From Unio delphinus (taxonomy: Eukaryota > Mollusca > Bivalvia > Unionida > Unionidae): a stretch of DNA of 64,000 nucleotides. The DNA is taken from positions 1,523,501 to 1,587,500 of the forward strand of contig JAQISU010000166.1 of NCBI GenBank assembly GCA_029339505.1, written 5' to 3'. Position 1 is the stretch's first letter. Each line of letters starts with the position of its first letter. The position numbers and the translations under genes are program-made. The notes beneath the pieces were generated by a model, which was not told the origin of the DNA, did not search any database, and worked only from the letters and a program-made list of their open reading frames with translations. This document shows positions 28,292 to 42,774 of this stretch, piece after piece.

Positions 28292-28890
28292 ACAATTAAA
28301 TACCAAACAGTGAATGGAAGAATTAAATATAGAACAGTGTACGGCAGAATTAAATATAGAACAGTACCTGATAGAACGATGCACCTAACAATGAATGATA
28401 AATGTATATTCCTAACAGCGAATGATATTGTTATGTACCTAGCAGTGAATGGTAGGTTTATAGACATAATAGTGAATGGTAGGTTTATATACCTAACAGT
28501 GAATGGTAGAATTATATACATAATAGTGCAAGCTAGTTTTATATATCTATCAGTGAATGGAAGAATGTTATACCTAACAGTGAATGGTAGAATTATATAC
28601 ATAATAGTGCAAGCTAGTTTTATATATCTATCAGTGAATGGAAGAATGTTATACCTAACAGTGAATGGCATAATTATTTATCTAACAAATATTGATTGCA
28701 TTATATACTTAACAGTGAACGATAGAATTATATACCTAACAGTGAATGATAGAATTATATATCGAACAGTTTTTTATATAATCATATACCTAACAGTGAA
28801 AGGTATAATTATACATAAAACAGTGAATGCTACAATTATATACCTAACAGTGAATGGTAGAATTATATACCTAACAGTGAATAGAAGGTT
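28292..28890. repeat. 27-bp minisatellite, about 22 copies
   Basis: The unit combines ATACCTAACAGTGAATGGTA and GAATTAT. A 108-bp block (four units, including ATAATAGTGCAAGCTAG) is duplicated at 28513 and 28595. Because 27 bp is nine codons the array holds a 305-codon plus frame. Its product would be a monotonous Tyr/Leu/Thr/Val/Asn repeat running into poly-Ile from (AAT)n, so it is not called as a gene. Confidence 0.92.
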
Positions 28891-28997
28891 TATATATCAC
28901 TCAATTCAGCTTGCTAAGCCATTCAGTCAATTTTCAGTACCTTTTCTTCACATCTTACGACAACTACTATTCCAGTACAATTATAATACTAGTAAGA

Positions 28998-29122
<125 letters not shown>

Positions 29123-29562
29123 TTAATACATCATATTACGTTAATAAATCGTGAATAGTGTACGAATTCATTATATTGCAAAGTAGTTAATATCATCAGT
29201 GATTGATTTTTACAAGCACGTCGATGATTACAAATTATCGGTCTGATTTATCGATCACGTGGAGTCACAATGGAAGATTGTAAAATTAAATTTAACGTTC
29301 AGAACAATCTTTACTGTTTTTTTCTTCAAATTAGTCTGATACTTCACACAGTGGTTGTGTTTCTGAAATTGATAACTGAGCTGAATTTTATCCGACGGAA
29401 TATATTCATTAGCAAATCAAGAATAAAAAACGTACAAATAGCTTTACGTATTTAAATAGGAGGGATTTTCAAGACTGCATACATAGTTTTGTGTTTTCAA
29501 GTACTGAATGGACAATTAATAATGTGCACTAAACTGTAAAGTAATGACAAGGTTCAAAGTAT

Positions 29563-29702
29563 ATATTACGAATTATTGACAACGATATTGGGTAGACGAT
29601 GTCTTTGAGTTGGTGTCTTCTATTCGACATTTAATAATTACGGACAACAATATTACGTAGACACCATCTTTGGGTTGGGGTCGTCAATCATGACATTTAA
29701 AG
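29563..29702 (+). repeat. Two-copy direct repeat of about 67 bp
   Basis: AATTATTGACAACGATATT...GTAGACGATGTCTTTGAGTT is followed by a second diverged copy (AATTACGGACAACAATATT...GTAGACACCATCTTTGGGTT). Confidence 0.75.
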
Positions 29703-29892
29703 CTTTATATCTTATTGTGCTGAATTAACTCAGTTATGCATTGTATCTTGCCCTCTTGAATTCACGAACGTAAAATAATCTTCAGGTATGTTTGTATTTT
29801 AATTGTAAACAAAAATCTTATTAGTGAAATTTCTAGGAGTCTTCAAGTATTACTTTAGAATCTAGCTGCTTATTAAACATGCATGTATTAGT

Positions 29893-30040
29893 TCTGACTA
29901 ACACATCATCAATTAGTCCTGATCAACACGTCATAAATTAGTGCGGACCACCACGTCATCAATTAGTGCGGACTAACACGTCGTCAATTAATGCTGACCT
30001 ACACGCCATCAGTTAGTGCTGACCTATATGTCATCAACAT
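29893..30040. repeat. 25-bp minisatellite, about 6 copies
   Basis: CAATTAGTGCGGACTAACAC followed by GTCAT repeats with substitutions. Confidence 0.85.
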
Positions 30041-30215
30041 GGTGGACAATGGTCCTGATTTAACAGCAAAGTTCAAACAGTGAATACGTACGGAACTGCA
30101 TGCAAAACTTTCAAAAGATAAACCCTTCTAAATAAAGTAAATATGAAGTGTCACAAGACAAAAGCAAACGGTAAAGACGTTGCAATTATGCAAATTGTAT
30201 GTAAAATGAAAGATA

Positions 30216-30217
<2 letters not shown>

Positions 30218-30300
<83 letters not shown>
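30218..30300. repeat. (TA)n microsatellite
   Basis: An uninterrupted TA run of about 41 units. Confidence 0.98.
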
Positions 30301-30306
<6 letters not shown>

Positions 30307-30454
30307 GAAAGAATTACTGTATTTGTAGTGTATATACATACTTGTATTAATTTACTTCATAACTTCTATCATCACATTTTGTTGTTTTTTAATCTTAGCA
30401 TCCATTCAGATCAATCCTGTTACGATTATATATGTAAGATAATTTCATTTTCAA

Positions 30455-30633
30455 AACTTGTGCAGGAACAAACTTAGAGGCCTAACAATGTTTCAAATCT
30501 TATATGTTTTCAGCATGTTTTTATGTGTTCCAATTTCATGGGCTTTTTTATTTGTTTTTCTGTAGTTTATTCATATCATTATAGATTTTGAAAAGCGCTT
30601 AGAACTTCAAAAGATTAAGCCCTTTACAAAGTC

Positions 30634-30687
<54 letters not shown>

Positions 30688-30694
30688 TTATTAC

Positions 30695-30725
<31 letters not shown>

Positions 30726-30731
30726 TTATTA

Positions 30732-30800
<69 letters not shown>
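30455..30800 (+). mobile_element. 5'-truncated copy of the CR1/L2-like LINE (3' end only)
   Basis: From GCAGGAACAAACTTAGAGGC onward this matches 16685-16892 of the LINE at 13.85-16.9 kb in the same order: CCAATTTCATGG, TTTTTCTGTAG, ATATCATTATAGAT, AAAGCGCTT, then ACAAAGTCCTCATTATT. The (ATT)n tail is longer (30637-30800) and has a few ATTTT interruptions. Dead-on-arrival truncation with only the 3' end kept is typical for this element type. Confidence 0.9.
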
Positions 30801-30807
<7 letters not shown>

Positions 30808-30879
30808 TTAAATTGTGAACAGATGACTATGATCTGCGAATTATTTATTTACCTTTAGATTTGTGTACAATATTTTATC

Positions 30880-31035
30880 TTTCTCTAATTATGTATATTT
30901 ATATAGGCATATATAGATGTATATATGTGTATATGGGTATGTGTGTCTTCCTGTGTGTGTAGGTATGTCTGTATGTCTGTCTGTCGATCTGTGTGCGCGG
31001 ATCTGTCAGTCTGTCTGTCGGTATATTTATATTTT
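30880..31035. repeat. Low-complexity TATG/TGTC-rich tract
   Basis: Short runs of TATA, TGTG and TCTGTCTG. The frames across it are low-complexity. Confidence 0.7.
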
Positions 31036-31495
31036 ATGCATTTCGCACTGCACTCTTTCTCTGTCTTTTCTATTTCCTGTCAAGCAAATGCACTTTGTTT
31101 AAAATGAATTTTTTAATAAATCAAAAGATAAAAAAATAGAAAATATGCAGAAAGTAAAAAAAATTGTTCTTCATTGTTTATAATAAGTAAAATCGATAAT
31201 GTATTTTTCTTGAACATCACACACACAACCACACACACCGAAAAATACAACAAAACAGAAATGTCATATATATAAATGGAAGTTTGCATTAAAAAGCCAT
31301 GATAACCAAGCACATCATCATTGAATCACTTATTTGGAAAGAAATTAAAACCAGAATTTCACTATTTTAACTTTTGTTTTATTATTAGGAGGCAATAAGT
31401 AGACTTTTACAGGTACTATATTTTATTGATGAGAAAAATAATGGATATCCATCAGCTGGCATCACAGCTTTGTAGGAACTAGTTCTAAATATAAT

Positions 31496-31966
31496 GATAC
31501 GTCTATGAGTGTGAAGTCCCTCTTGAAAGCTAATTACTTGATACGTCTATGAGTGTGAAATCCCTCTTAAAAGCTAAAATACTTGATACGTCTATGAGTG
31601 TGAAGTCCCTCTTAACAGCTAATTACTTGATACGTCTATGAGTGTGAAGTCCCTCTTAAAAGCTAATTACTTGATACGTCTATGAGTGTGAAGTCCCTCT
31701 TAAAAGCTAATTACTTGATACGTCTATGAGTGTGAAGTCCCTCTTAAAAGCTAATTACTTGATACGTCTATGAGTGTGAAGTCCCTCTTAAAAGCTAATT
31801 ACTTGATACGTCTATGAGTGTGAAGTCCCTCTTAAAAGCTAATTACTTGATACGTCTATGAGTGTGAAGTCCCTCTTAAAAGCTAATTACTTGATACGTC
31901 TATGAGTGTGAAGTCCCTCTTAAAAGCTAAAATACTTGATACGTCTATGAGTGTGAAGTCCCTCTA
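31496..31966. repeat. 44-bp minisatellite, 11 near-identical copies
   Basis: Starts of GATACGTCTATGAGTGTGAA were located at 31496, 31540, 31585, 31629, 31673, 31717, 31761, 31805, 31849, 31893 and 31938. Units from the fourth to the tenth look identical by eye. Only the junctions after units 2 and 10 carry an AAAATAC variant. This homogeneity implies recent expansion or efficient conversion. Confidence 0.97.
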
Positions 31967-32164
31967 AGAGGTTTATTTTGCCGTGCATATTTAATTTGCA
32001 TTGTTTATTAGTTTTCTTTATTTCATGATAAGCTGTGCTTTTTTGTAGAATTTGGATTTTCTCTAGCTACCTCTCACAAAATCAGTGAGTTTTGTAAACA
32101 ACATTGTTTACTTTTATGTGACAAAGAATGCATATTCCGAGTCAAGGACATAGTGTTTACCAGA

Positions 32165-32745
32165 ATCTTTATTATAATTTTAGTACAAGAACTTCTAATT
32201 ATAACTATAAAATTCTGTTTTTTAACTTTCTAGGATGAAATTTTCAACTAGTTTTGTAGATTAGGCTAATTGTGAACCAGGTCATGTAGAGGAGTATACA
32301 GTTTATAATATATAGTTTACTGGAGGGAAAAAAAGTTATTTCTGCAATAACATCAGATATTAGACTTAGGTCTAGAATTCGTTTGGGCTGGAATTTGTTT
32401 ATTCAAATAATGAAATTACCGGAAATACAAAGAGCTCATCTCAAATATAGTCTTGGAACTATACTTCGATTTCTAGATTTCTAGTTAAATTCAAATAAGG
32501 GTATAATTTTGGATATTGTAATTCAAGAATAGACTGTGGGAACTTTAATCATTAGGATATTTGTTAGAATTTCATGAGTTATTGTATATCTACTTCGCAA
32601 TACTTTAAATCGGCTTCTTACATTTTCACATTTTATTTTAGGGAAATAAATTATTTGTTACAGTTCAGAAAGCTTTTGCCATTTTGCTCTTTTCTATTAC
32701 ATATTTTAAGATCAGAGTCGTAATAACTTGTTGCATATTCTTTAA
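32165..32745 (+). mobile_element. Probable solo LTR of a Ty3/gypsy-type element
   Basis: The left half resembles 52061-52370 (ACTTCTAATTATAACTA, AATTGTGAACC, GCTGGAATTTGTTTAT). The right half resembles 50000-50320 (AATTTTGGATAT, GTAATTCAAG, GGAAATAAATTA, TTTTAAGA-GTCGTAA). Those two segments flank gypsy-type coding remnants, so this single copy with no coding sequence beside it is best read as a solo LTR. Termini were not fixed and divergence is high. Confidence 0.45.
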
Positions 32746-32754
32746 TTTAGTCAT

Positions 32755-32862
32755 AAAAAGTCCTCCTAATATTTCACTTAGTCACACAAAGGCCATACTT
32801 GTATTTCACTTAGTCACACAAAGGCCATACTTGTTTTTCACTTAGTCATCTAAATGCACTGT
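32755..32862. repeat. ~31-bp repeat, 3 copies
   Basis: TTTCACTTAGTCACACAAAG with GCCATACTTGT occurs three times, the last copy diverged. Confidence 0.8.
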
Positions 32863-33502
32863 TAACGGCAAAAACAATAGTTATCGTCATTTACAAAGCC
32901 TCGCACAAAATGATTGTCATTACAAAAGAATCGGCTTTAATTTAATTTAATGAAATGATGGAGTTAAATGGAATTAGAACAATTTAGTTTTCAAAATTTT
33001 TAATTTTTAATTTTAATTTTAATTTTAATTAATTTTAAAACTCTTTATCTAAGATATGGTTATATTTTATGGTGTCAGTGAAAAAAAAGCTATATTTACG
33101 AATTCGATTGAAAGTCCACACAATAACAATAAAGATAAATCTTGACTCGGGGTAAAAGGGATGAAAAAAGACTTGTGTACATAATGGAAACAAACAAAAC
33201 AATTTAAAATTGATGTTAAAGTGAGTATAAACAACGTTTATGAGTAAACTTCCTGTCCATGTTAGATTATCAATAATTATAGGAACAATTAAAGATCGGG
33301 TGGTCGTAATTATTTGTTTCATTGCACAGAGAACCATATTGTTTTTACCTTTTTAGGATGGGGACAAAGGGTAAAAATCGACACCATCTTTGACAAGATA
33401 ATACAATATTTACTAAACATATTCCACCCAGAAAGGTTATGCATTGGCTAGGCAATAAAGAAAATATGTCACGAGAATGTCGTGGAAGGATAGTTAACAA
33501 GA

Positions 33503-33874
<372 letters not shown>

Positions 33875-34324
33875 AAACATCTTATATATGCTAAATATTA
33901 CATGACTATTATGGGTACGTTGATTTTTTTTTATTGTCTAGGCCAAATTCCCCATGAGGTTTTAGTTCCAGAATCCAGTATCGTTTCTTATATGTATTGT
34001 ATACCGGTCCATCCTTAGACGTGCACTGTATATCGTCAATCCTTAGATGTGATTTGCATATCGCTTAAACTTTGCACTTAGTCTTCCATGACTCTATTCA
34101 GTGATCATTTTATTTCCAGTAGATGGCTAGTCTTTTATGCATTTCTAGCTAATTTAATTGTGGTTATTCATTCATTTTCTGAAATTAAAGATTTCGCTCA
34201 CATATTAGCTTAAACAAATAATGCTTGTCAGGTGATATATTACTTTTTTGGGCAACTTTATAATTTAGCAGTATGTATCCATTTTCACATGTATGGGTTT
34301 GTATAAAATGACGTGGTAAATATT

Positions 34325-34492
34325 GATCCACTATCCAATATTTAGTGATCTACTATCCAATATTTAGTGATCTACTATCCAATCTTTAGTGATCCACTAT
34401 CCAATATTTAGTGATCCACTATCCAATATTTAGTGATCCACTATTCAATATTTAGTGATCCACTATCCAATATTTAGTGATCTACTATCAAC
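34325..34492. repeat. 22-bp minisatellite, 7-8 copies
   Basis: GATCCACTATCCAATATTTA followed by GT repeats almost perfectly; a few units carry GATCTACT. Confidence 0.95.
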
Positions 34493-34499
34493 ACACCGA

Positions 34500-35898
<1,399 letters not shown>

Positions 35899-35899
35899 T

Positions 35900-37130
35900 C
35901 ACTTTAAGTTGAATAGGAAAACAACAAAATAAAACTTTGAGAAAAAGAGGTTACGCCCTTAGTACGCTCACTTATTTAAAAAAAAGCTTATTCGGGTACT
36001 TTCTTTACCACTGCCTTTTATTTTTTCCTCCGTTACTAATGATAACTGCCAAAAACTGTATTTAAGACCAGTATTCCCTAAATTGATGAAAAATATAAAC
36101 ATAAACATCTGTTTCGTTTACGTTTCTCGTCTCCTGCTTTAGCTCTTGCTGCAGATGAAAAGTGACATATAGAAAGAGTCTTGCGAATTTGTCCAAGAAT
36201 GAATTATTACAATTTAATCCATTTAGAATATCAACAGTGCCTCAATTCAAGTTACCATGATGTCTGGATAATCAGTGGATACAAACTCTGCATAAACAGG
36301 AAGTGCAGTACAACACTCCCATCATTATATTATGATTATATGATATTCAACTAACTAATAAAAAGGAGCACAAACCAACCTAGAAGTTATGTAAAATTTT
36401 ACAGAATAATTTATTTCCTTAGAATGCAAAGTGAAAACATTTGTTCATTTACAGTATTGTAACTTAAATCGTAAATAGTCCCAAGAGTGATATCACAAGT
36501 ACAAAAATATAGAGTCTTGATGTGTCACAATGACATACTCCAAAATGGCTCTACATGAAACACAAAATAGTGTTTCAGTCCGAATGTTTAATTGAGCACT
36601 TTGTAATTCCAGTGAATAATGAAAAATAGTAATTGCTCTCAACTACTAACTGTACAAAGCTAACATTGGCTCCTTGAAAGGCTGCTTAGACAGGAATAAT
36701 GAATGTATGTTATTTCTCCCATGTATAAATGACTTAGACACAATAATAGAACCATATAAACATATATGCCTCCAAGTAATAATGATCTTAATACATAATC
36801 TAAAATCATTGACAAGAATTAATTATGTTATGGGTCCCATATACATAACATATAATCATGATGGAAAACACAATATAAATTTAATATTCATAACAATTTA
36901 TTTTGTTTTGAGACACACAATTCACACCATCATCATCAACTGCGTCCAAATAGATCTTCTTCCAAGTAAGGAATTCAGCCTCGTTTAACTAAAACATCGA
37001 GATGGTTTGTTTTTTTTTTTCATTGCTTACAAAATCCTGAGATACCATCATAAACAGATCATTAGTAGTAGTGAAACTCTTTGCTTCAATTTGAGTTAAA
37101 GACAGAGTCTTGATTCTGACTTCAGAAACT
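35900..37130. other. Unique non-coding stretch
   Basis: A 20-base identity at 36406-36425 with the 8.2-kb region is the only dispersed signal. The 104-codon plus frame at 36674-36988 shows no domain, no codon pattern and no signal peptide, and is not called. Confidence 0.4.
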
Positions 37131-37136
37131 TCCAGA

Positions 37137-37312
37137 ATGTGTCAGACAGTGTCACTTTGGTACGGAATAAATCAGACAGTGCCACTTTGGTACGGAATAA
37201 ATCAGACAGCGTCACTTTGGTAAGGAATAAATCAGACAATGTCACTTTGGTACGGAATAAATCAGACAATGTCACTTTGGTACGGAATAAATCAAACAGT
37301 GCCACGCTTTTC
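37137..37312. repeat. 30-bp minisatellite, about 6 copies
   Basis: AAATCAGACAGTGTCACTTT followed by GGTACGGAAT repeats. The minus frame with a 10-residue period comes from it. Confidence 0.95.
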
Positions 37313-37559
37313 CTATGATATTCCGTAGTGTCAAAGATAAATTAAATGAGAATGAAGTTTTAGGGGTAAAAACAGCGAGTTTTTTAGTTATAAAGGTAAG
37401 AAATATTGTGTGGTAAAAATAACCTGTTTTTATGTGATAAAGATAACGAGTTTTAAAATTCAACATGCACAAAATATCTAAATGTGTAATAAGACATTTA
37501 TACGTTGACCTTGGATAGTGAAGATAGAGGGAATACAAGAATTACTACTTCTTCTTCTG

Positions 37560-37779
<220 letters not shown>

Positions 37780-38089
37780 TAGTCAAAAGAAGAGAAAAGA
37801 CTAAATTGTTTTATATGAACGGAGCAGAAGTTGCACTATATTACAGTCTTGCTCTGTCTGATGAATACTTCTCCAAATGCCTTCATATTGAAACAAACAA
37901 GGCTAGCAGAGAAATTTATCTATACTGAGAATTCTTTCAAACCCCATGAAGGCATAACCCTTCTATTAAAATTCTGAGTCGATGAGAAAATCGTTTTAAA
38001 ATAGTTTTCATTTTCGATATCCATATATACTTTCTGATTTATAACAGAAACGATTTTATATGCCTACCTGCCGCATACATGGCAAATTC

Positions 38090-39945
38090 CTGTGTTAAGT
38101 ATTAGGAGTATACATTCAAACTTTCATGCAGTGAGCATTGGGAATACTCATTCAAAATGTCCTTGTTGAGCATTCTGATTATACATTCAAAGTGTCGTGT
38201 GATGAGCATTACATTCAAAGTGTCGTGTGGTGAGCATTAAATTCAAAATGTCCTTGTTGAGAATTGTGATTATACATTCAAAATGTCCTTGTCGAGCATT
38301 GTGATTATACATTAAAAAAGTCCTTGTTGAGCATTATGATTATACATTCAAAAAGTCCTTGTCGAGCATTGTGATTATACATTCAACATGTCCTTGTTAA
38401 GCATTGTGATTATATATTAAAAATTTCATGTGTTGAGCATTGTGATCATAGATTCAAAATGTCCCTGTTGAGCATTGTGATTACACATTCAAAATGTTTT
38501 TGTTGAGCATTGTGATTATACAAGCAACATGTCCTTGTTGAGCATTGTGATTATACAAGCAACATGTCCTTGTTGAGCATTGTGATTATACAAGCAACAT
38601 GTCCTTGTTGATCATTTTGGTTTTACATTGAAAATGTCCTTGTTGAGCATTGTGATTATACATTCAACATGTCCTTATTAAGCATTGTGATAATACATTC
38701 ATAATGTCCTTGTTGAGTATTGTGGTTATACATTCAAAATGTCCTTGTGAAGCATTATGATTATACATTCAAAGTATGGTGAGCATTATATTCAAAGTAT
38801 TGTATGTTGTAGTATTGTGATTATGCATTCAAAATGTCCTTGTTAAGCATTGTGATTATACATTAAAAATGTCCTTGTTGAGCATTGTGATTATACATTC
38901 AACACGTCCTTGTTAAGCATTGTGATTATACATTCAACACGTCCTTGTTAAGCATTGTGATCATGCATTCAAAATGTCCTTGTTGAGCATTGTGATCATG
39001 CATTCAAAATGTCCTTGTTGAGCATTGTGATTATACATTCAAAATATCCTTGTTGAGCATTGTGATTATACATTCAACACGTCCTTGTTAAGCATTGTGA
39101 TTATACATTCAACACGTCCTTGTTAAGCATTGTGATCATGCATTCAAAATGTCCTTGTTGAGCATTGTGAGCATTAAATTCAAAATGTCCTTGTTGAGCA
39201 TTGTGATTATACATTCAAAATATCCTTGTTGAGCATTGTGATTATACATTCAACACGTCCTTGTTAAGCATTGTGATTATACATTCAACACGTCCTTGTT
39301 GAGCATTGTGTTTATTCATTCAAAATGTCCTTGTTGAGCGTTGTGATTATACATTCAAAGTGTCGTGTGATGAGCATTACATTCAAAGTGTCGTGTGGTG
39401 AGCATTGTGATTATACATTCAACATGTCCTTATTAAGCATTGTGATTATACATTCAAAATGTCCTTGTTGAGCATTGTGATTATACATTCAAAATGTCCT
39501 TGTTGAGCATTGTGATTATACATTCAACACGTCCTTGTTAAGCATTGTGATTATACATTCAAAGTGTCGTGTGATGAGCATTACATTCAAAGTGTCGTGT
39601 GGTGAGCATTGTGATTATACATTCAACATGTCCTTATTAAGCATTGTGATTATACATTCAAAATGTCCTTATTGAGCATTGTGATTATACATTCAACATG
39701 TCCTTATTGAGCATTGTGATTATACATTCAACATGTCCTTATTGAGCATTGTGATTATACATTCAACATGTCCTTATTGAGCATTGTGATTATACATTGA
39801 AAGTGTCCTTGCTGAGCATTGTTATTATATTTTCAAAAATTCTTTGTTGAGCAATTTGATTATACATGCAAAATTTCCTCGTTGAGCATCGTGATTATAC
39901 ATTCAACATGTCCTTGTTGAGCATTGTGAGTATACATTCAATATG
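38090..39945. repeat. 35-bp satellite array, about 53 copies
   Basis: The unit combines GTGATTATACATTCAAAATG and TCCTTGTTGAGCATT. Variants such as CAACACGTCCTTGTTAAGC and a shortened AAAGTGTCGTGTGATGAGC form occur in repeated order. The double AACACG block recurs with a shift of about 175 bp (38897/39070), and the GTCGTGTGATGAG block with a shift of about 204 bp (39352/39556). These show higher-order duplication. Confidence 0.95.
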
Positions 39946-39997
39946 TTTTCATATGTGCATATCAACATTTTTTGGTCTTACTTTGTTAATTTGTAAA

Positions 39998-40846
39998 TAC
40001 GCAATCTAATCCTATATCTAATCCTATATCTAATCCTATATCTAATCATATATTTAATCTTATATTTAATCCTATATCTAATCCTATATCTAATCATATA
40101 TTTAATCATATATATAATCCTATATCTAATCCTATATTTAATCCTATATCTAATCCTATATCTAATCATATATTTAATCCTATATCTAATCCTATATCTA
40201 ATCCTATATCTAATCATATATTTAATCATATATCTAATCCTATATCTAATCATATATTTAATCATATATCTAATCCTATATCTAATCCTATATCTAATCC
40301 TATATCTAATCATATATCTAATCCTATATCTAATCCTATATCTAATCCTATATCTAATCCTATATCTAATCCTATATCTAATCCTATATCTAATCCTATA
40401 TCTAATCCTATATCTAATCCTATATCTAATCCTATATCTAATCCTATATCTAATCCTATATCTAATCATATATTTAATCCTATATCTAATCCTATATCTA
40501 ATCATATATTTAATCCTATATCTAATCCTATATCTAATCCTATATCTAATCATATATCTAATCCTATATCTAATCATATATTTAATCATATATCTAATCC
40601 TATATCTAATCCTATATCTAATCCTATATCTAATCCTATATCTAATCATATATTTAATCCTATATCTAATCCTATATCTAATCATATATTTAATCCTATA
40701 TCTAATCCTATATCTAATCCTATATCTAATCATATATCTAATCCTATATCTAATCCTATATCTAATCTTATATCTAATCCTATATTTAATCATATATATA
40801 ATCCTATATCTAATCCTTTATCTAATCCTATATTTAATCCTATATC
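39998..40846. repeat. 12-bp satellite array, about 71 copies
   Basis: The unit is AATCCTATATCT with variants AATCATATATTT, AATCATATATCT and AATCTTATATTT. Variant order is not random: 40441-40560 is identical to 40621-40740, giving a 180-bp higher-order repeat of 15 units. Twelve bases equal four codons, so a 271-codon minus frame of Arg-Tyr-(Ile/Met)-(Arg/Lys) repeats exists. It lacks any gene context and is not called. Confidence 0.97.
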
Positions 40847-40849
40847 TGC

Positions 40850-41520
40850 CCATTACGTTTAATCTAAATTTATCTTCACATCATTCCTTAAACTTTCCCA
40901 AAAATGGCAGTAGTGTTATCACCACCTTTTCTCATGCAAATAACGCCATATTGAAATTAAAAAATTCTGACATTATTGGCCCAGCATTCACAGTTTTCGT
41001 CACGTTTTAATGGCAGTTTGTAGAGTTGACTTAGAAATGGATTATTCGTGATTTTTTGTGTGGACTGGAAACAATATTTTAATATCCATTTTTATCTGAT
41101 TTGTTTTACAATAATTCACTGCAGCGAAATGTGTAGATTTGGAAATATCAAGTATGAATTAAAAAAATTCGTGAACTTTACCATTATAAGTTGCTACAAT
41201 GAATCCTTAGACACGGTGACTATTGTTAGGTATAGGAGTAATTTTCGTGTGAAAAATCAAGTATTGGCCGGCAATTTGCCAACTATGCATTACTTTTGTG
41301 GCATGAACATTACATTTCAAACTGCTTGACCTTTGAGGCCTGTACAGTGAATTTCAAACTATGCAAGCTATGCAAACTATGCATGATTTTTTAGGCCTTT
41401 AAACCTCATGAATAATATTTAGCAGAAAATTTGGATAATATGCAACCAAGACATAAACCAAGATTGAATATTGTTCAATCTAACTTCTACGGAACCATGA
41501 TAGCATTTTGCACAGCTGAG
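40850..41520. other. Unique stretch with a 93-codon frame of unknown meaning
   Basis: A plus-strand frame at 41048-41329 would give a 93-residue peptide with a hydrophobic stretch near its N-terminus, several Cys and three NxT/NxS sites. It resembles nothing recognised and lacks supporting context, so it is noted but not called as a gene. Confidence 0.25.
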
Positions 41521-41524
41521 GTTA

Positions 41525-42432
41525 ATTTCCATGGATAATAATATTGTTAAATAGTATTGTTAATTTTCAAAGAGAATAATTTTGTTAAATTGCAAGGACA
41601 ATATCATTGTTAATTTTCCTGTGAGAATAATATTGTTTATTTCCAATGAGAATATAAAAAAGATCCCAAGAATAATAATATTGTCAATTTCCATTGAGAA
41701 TAATATGGATTATTTTAACTGAGAATATTTGCTTTAATTAACAATGAGAATAGTATTTTTAATTTCCATGGAGAAAAATATTGTTAATTTCCGTGGAGAA
41801 TAATATTTTTAATTATATGGAGAACATTATTGTTAATTCTGTGTAAAATAATATTGTAAATATTGATAATAATCATTGATTATAATATTGTTCATTTGCA
41901 AGGAGAATATTGATAGTTTCCAAGGAGAATGATATTGTTAATTCCATGGATAATATATCTGCTAATTGTCAGTTCCATAGAAAATAATATTGTTAATTTA
42001 CATTGGAAAAAAATGTTTTTAGTTTCCATGAATAATAATGTTGCCAATTTCCCTGAATAACTAATACTGATAATTTACATTGGAGAATAATACTAATAGT
42101 TTTCCATGAAGAATATAATTGTTTATTTCCAGGGAGAATAGCATTGATAACTAATAATGAGAATAATATTGTTAATTTCCATGGAGAATATAATTGATAA
42201 TTTCCATGGAGAAAAATATTAATTTACATTGGAGAATAATAATGATAATTTCCATCAATAATAATGTTGTCAATTTCCATGAATAATAATACTGTTAATT
42301 TACATTGGAAAATAATATTAATGATTTACATTGGAGAAAAATATTGATAATTTCCATGAAAAATAATGTTGTTAATTTTCATCAATAATTATATTGTTAA
42401 TTTCCAGGGAGAATAATATTGCTGCATATTAT
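41525..42432. repeat. ~25-bp degenerate minisatellite, about 35 copies
   Basis: GTTAATTTCCATGGAGAATA followed by ATATT is the approximate unit. Copies vary strongly (FATG/CATC, TTTACATTGGAGAAT variants) and indels are frequent, so it is an old array. Confidence 0.88.
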
Positions 42433-42724
42433 GCTGCATGCCATGAAGCTAATTTGCCCTATACGCAAAGATAATTAATAAAGAGGTAAACAATGTATTG
42501 TAGAATCATCGATATACATATATATTTAAATACTTCAGTTTGATAGAATGACGCCTATCAATCTCTGCAGAGCAAGGTCCGAGAGAGAAGAGTTTTCAGA
42601 TATGCAGCATATATATATCCTATTTCTTTTAAAGACAACGATGTTTTGCGTTTTTATGGACAGAGATATGTAATTATATGATATATACCTTTTAAGGTGA
42701 AACTCACAGATTTTAATATAAAAC

Positions 42725-42726
<2 letters not shown>

Positions 42727-42772
<46 letters not shown>
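42727..42772. repeat. (AGT)n microsatellite
   Basis: About 15 AGT units replacing the position where the head of the adjacent SINE would be expected. Confidence 0.95.

Positions 42773-42774
<2 letters not shown>

Noticed and set aside
36674..36988. 104-codon plus frame
   Set aside because: No motif, no signal or membrane pattern, AT-driven Ile/Asn/His composition and no neighbouring exon evidence.
39978..40793. 271-codon minus-strand open frame
   Set aside because: It lies entirely in a 12-bp tandem array whose period is four codons. The monotonous product and the absence of any gene context argue against a gene.
41048..41329. 93-codon frame with an N-terminal hydrophobic stretch and Cys residues
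   Set aside because: Could suggest a secreted peptide, but it matches no family I recognise and its length is compatible with chance.
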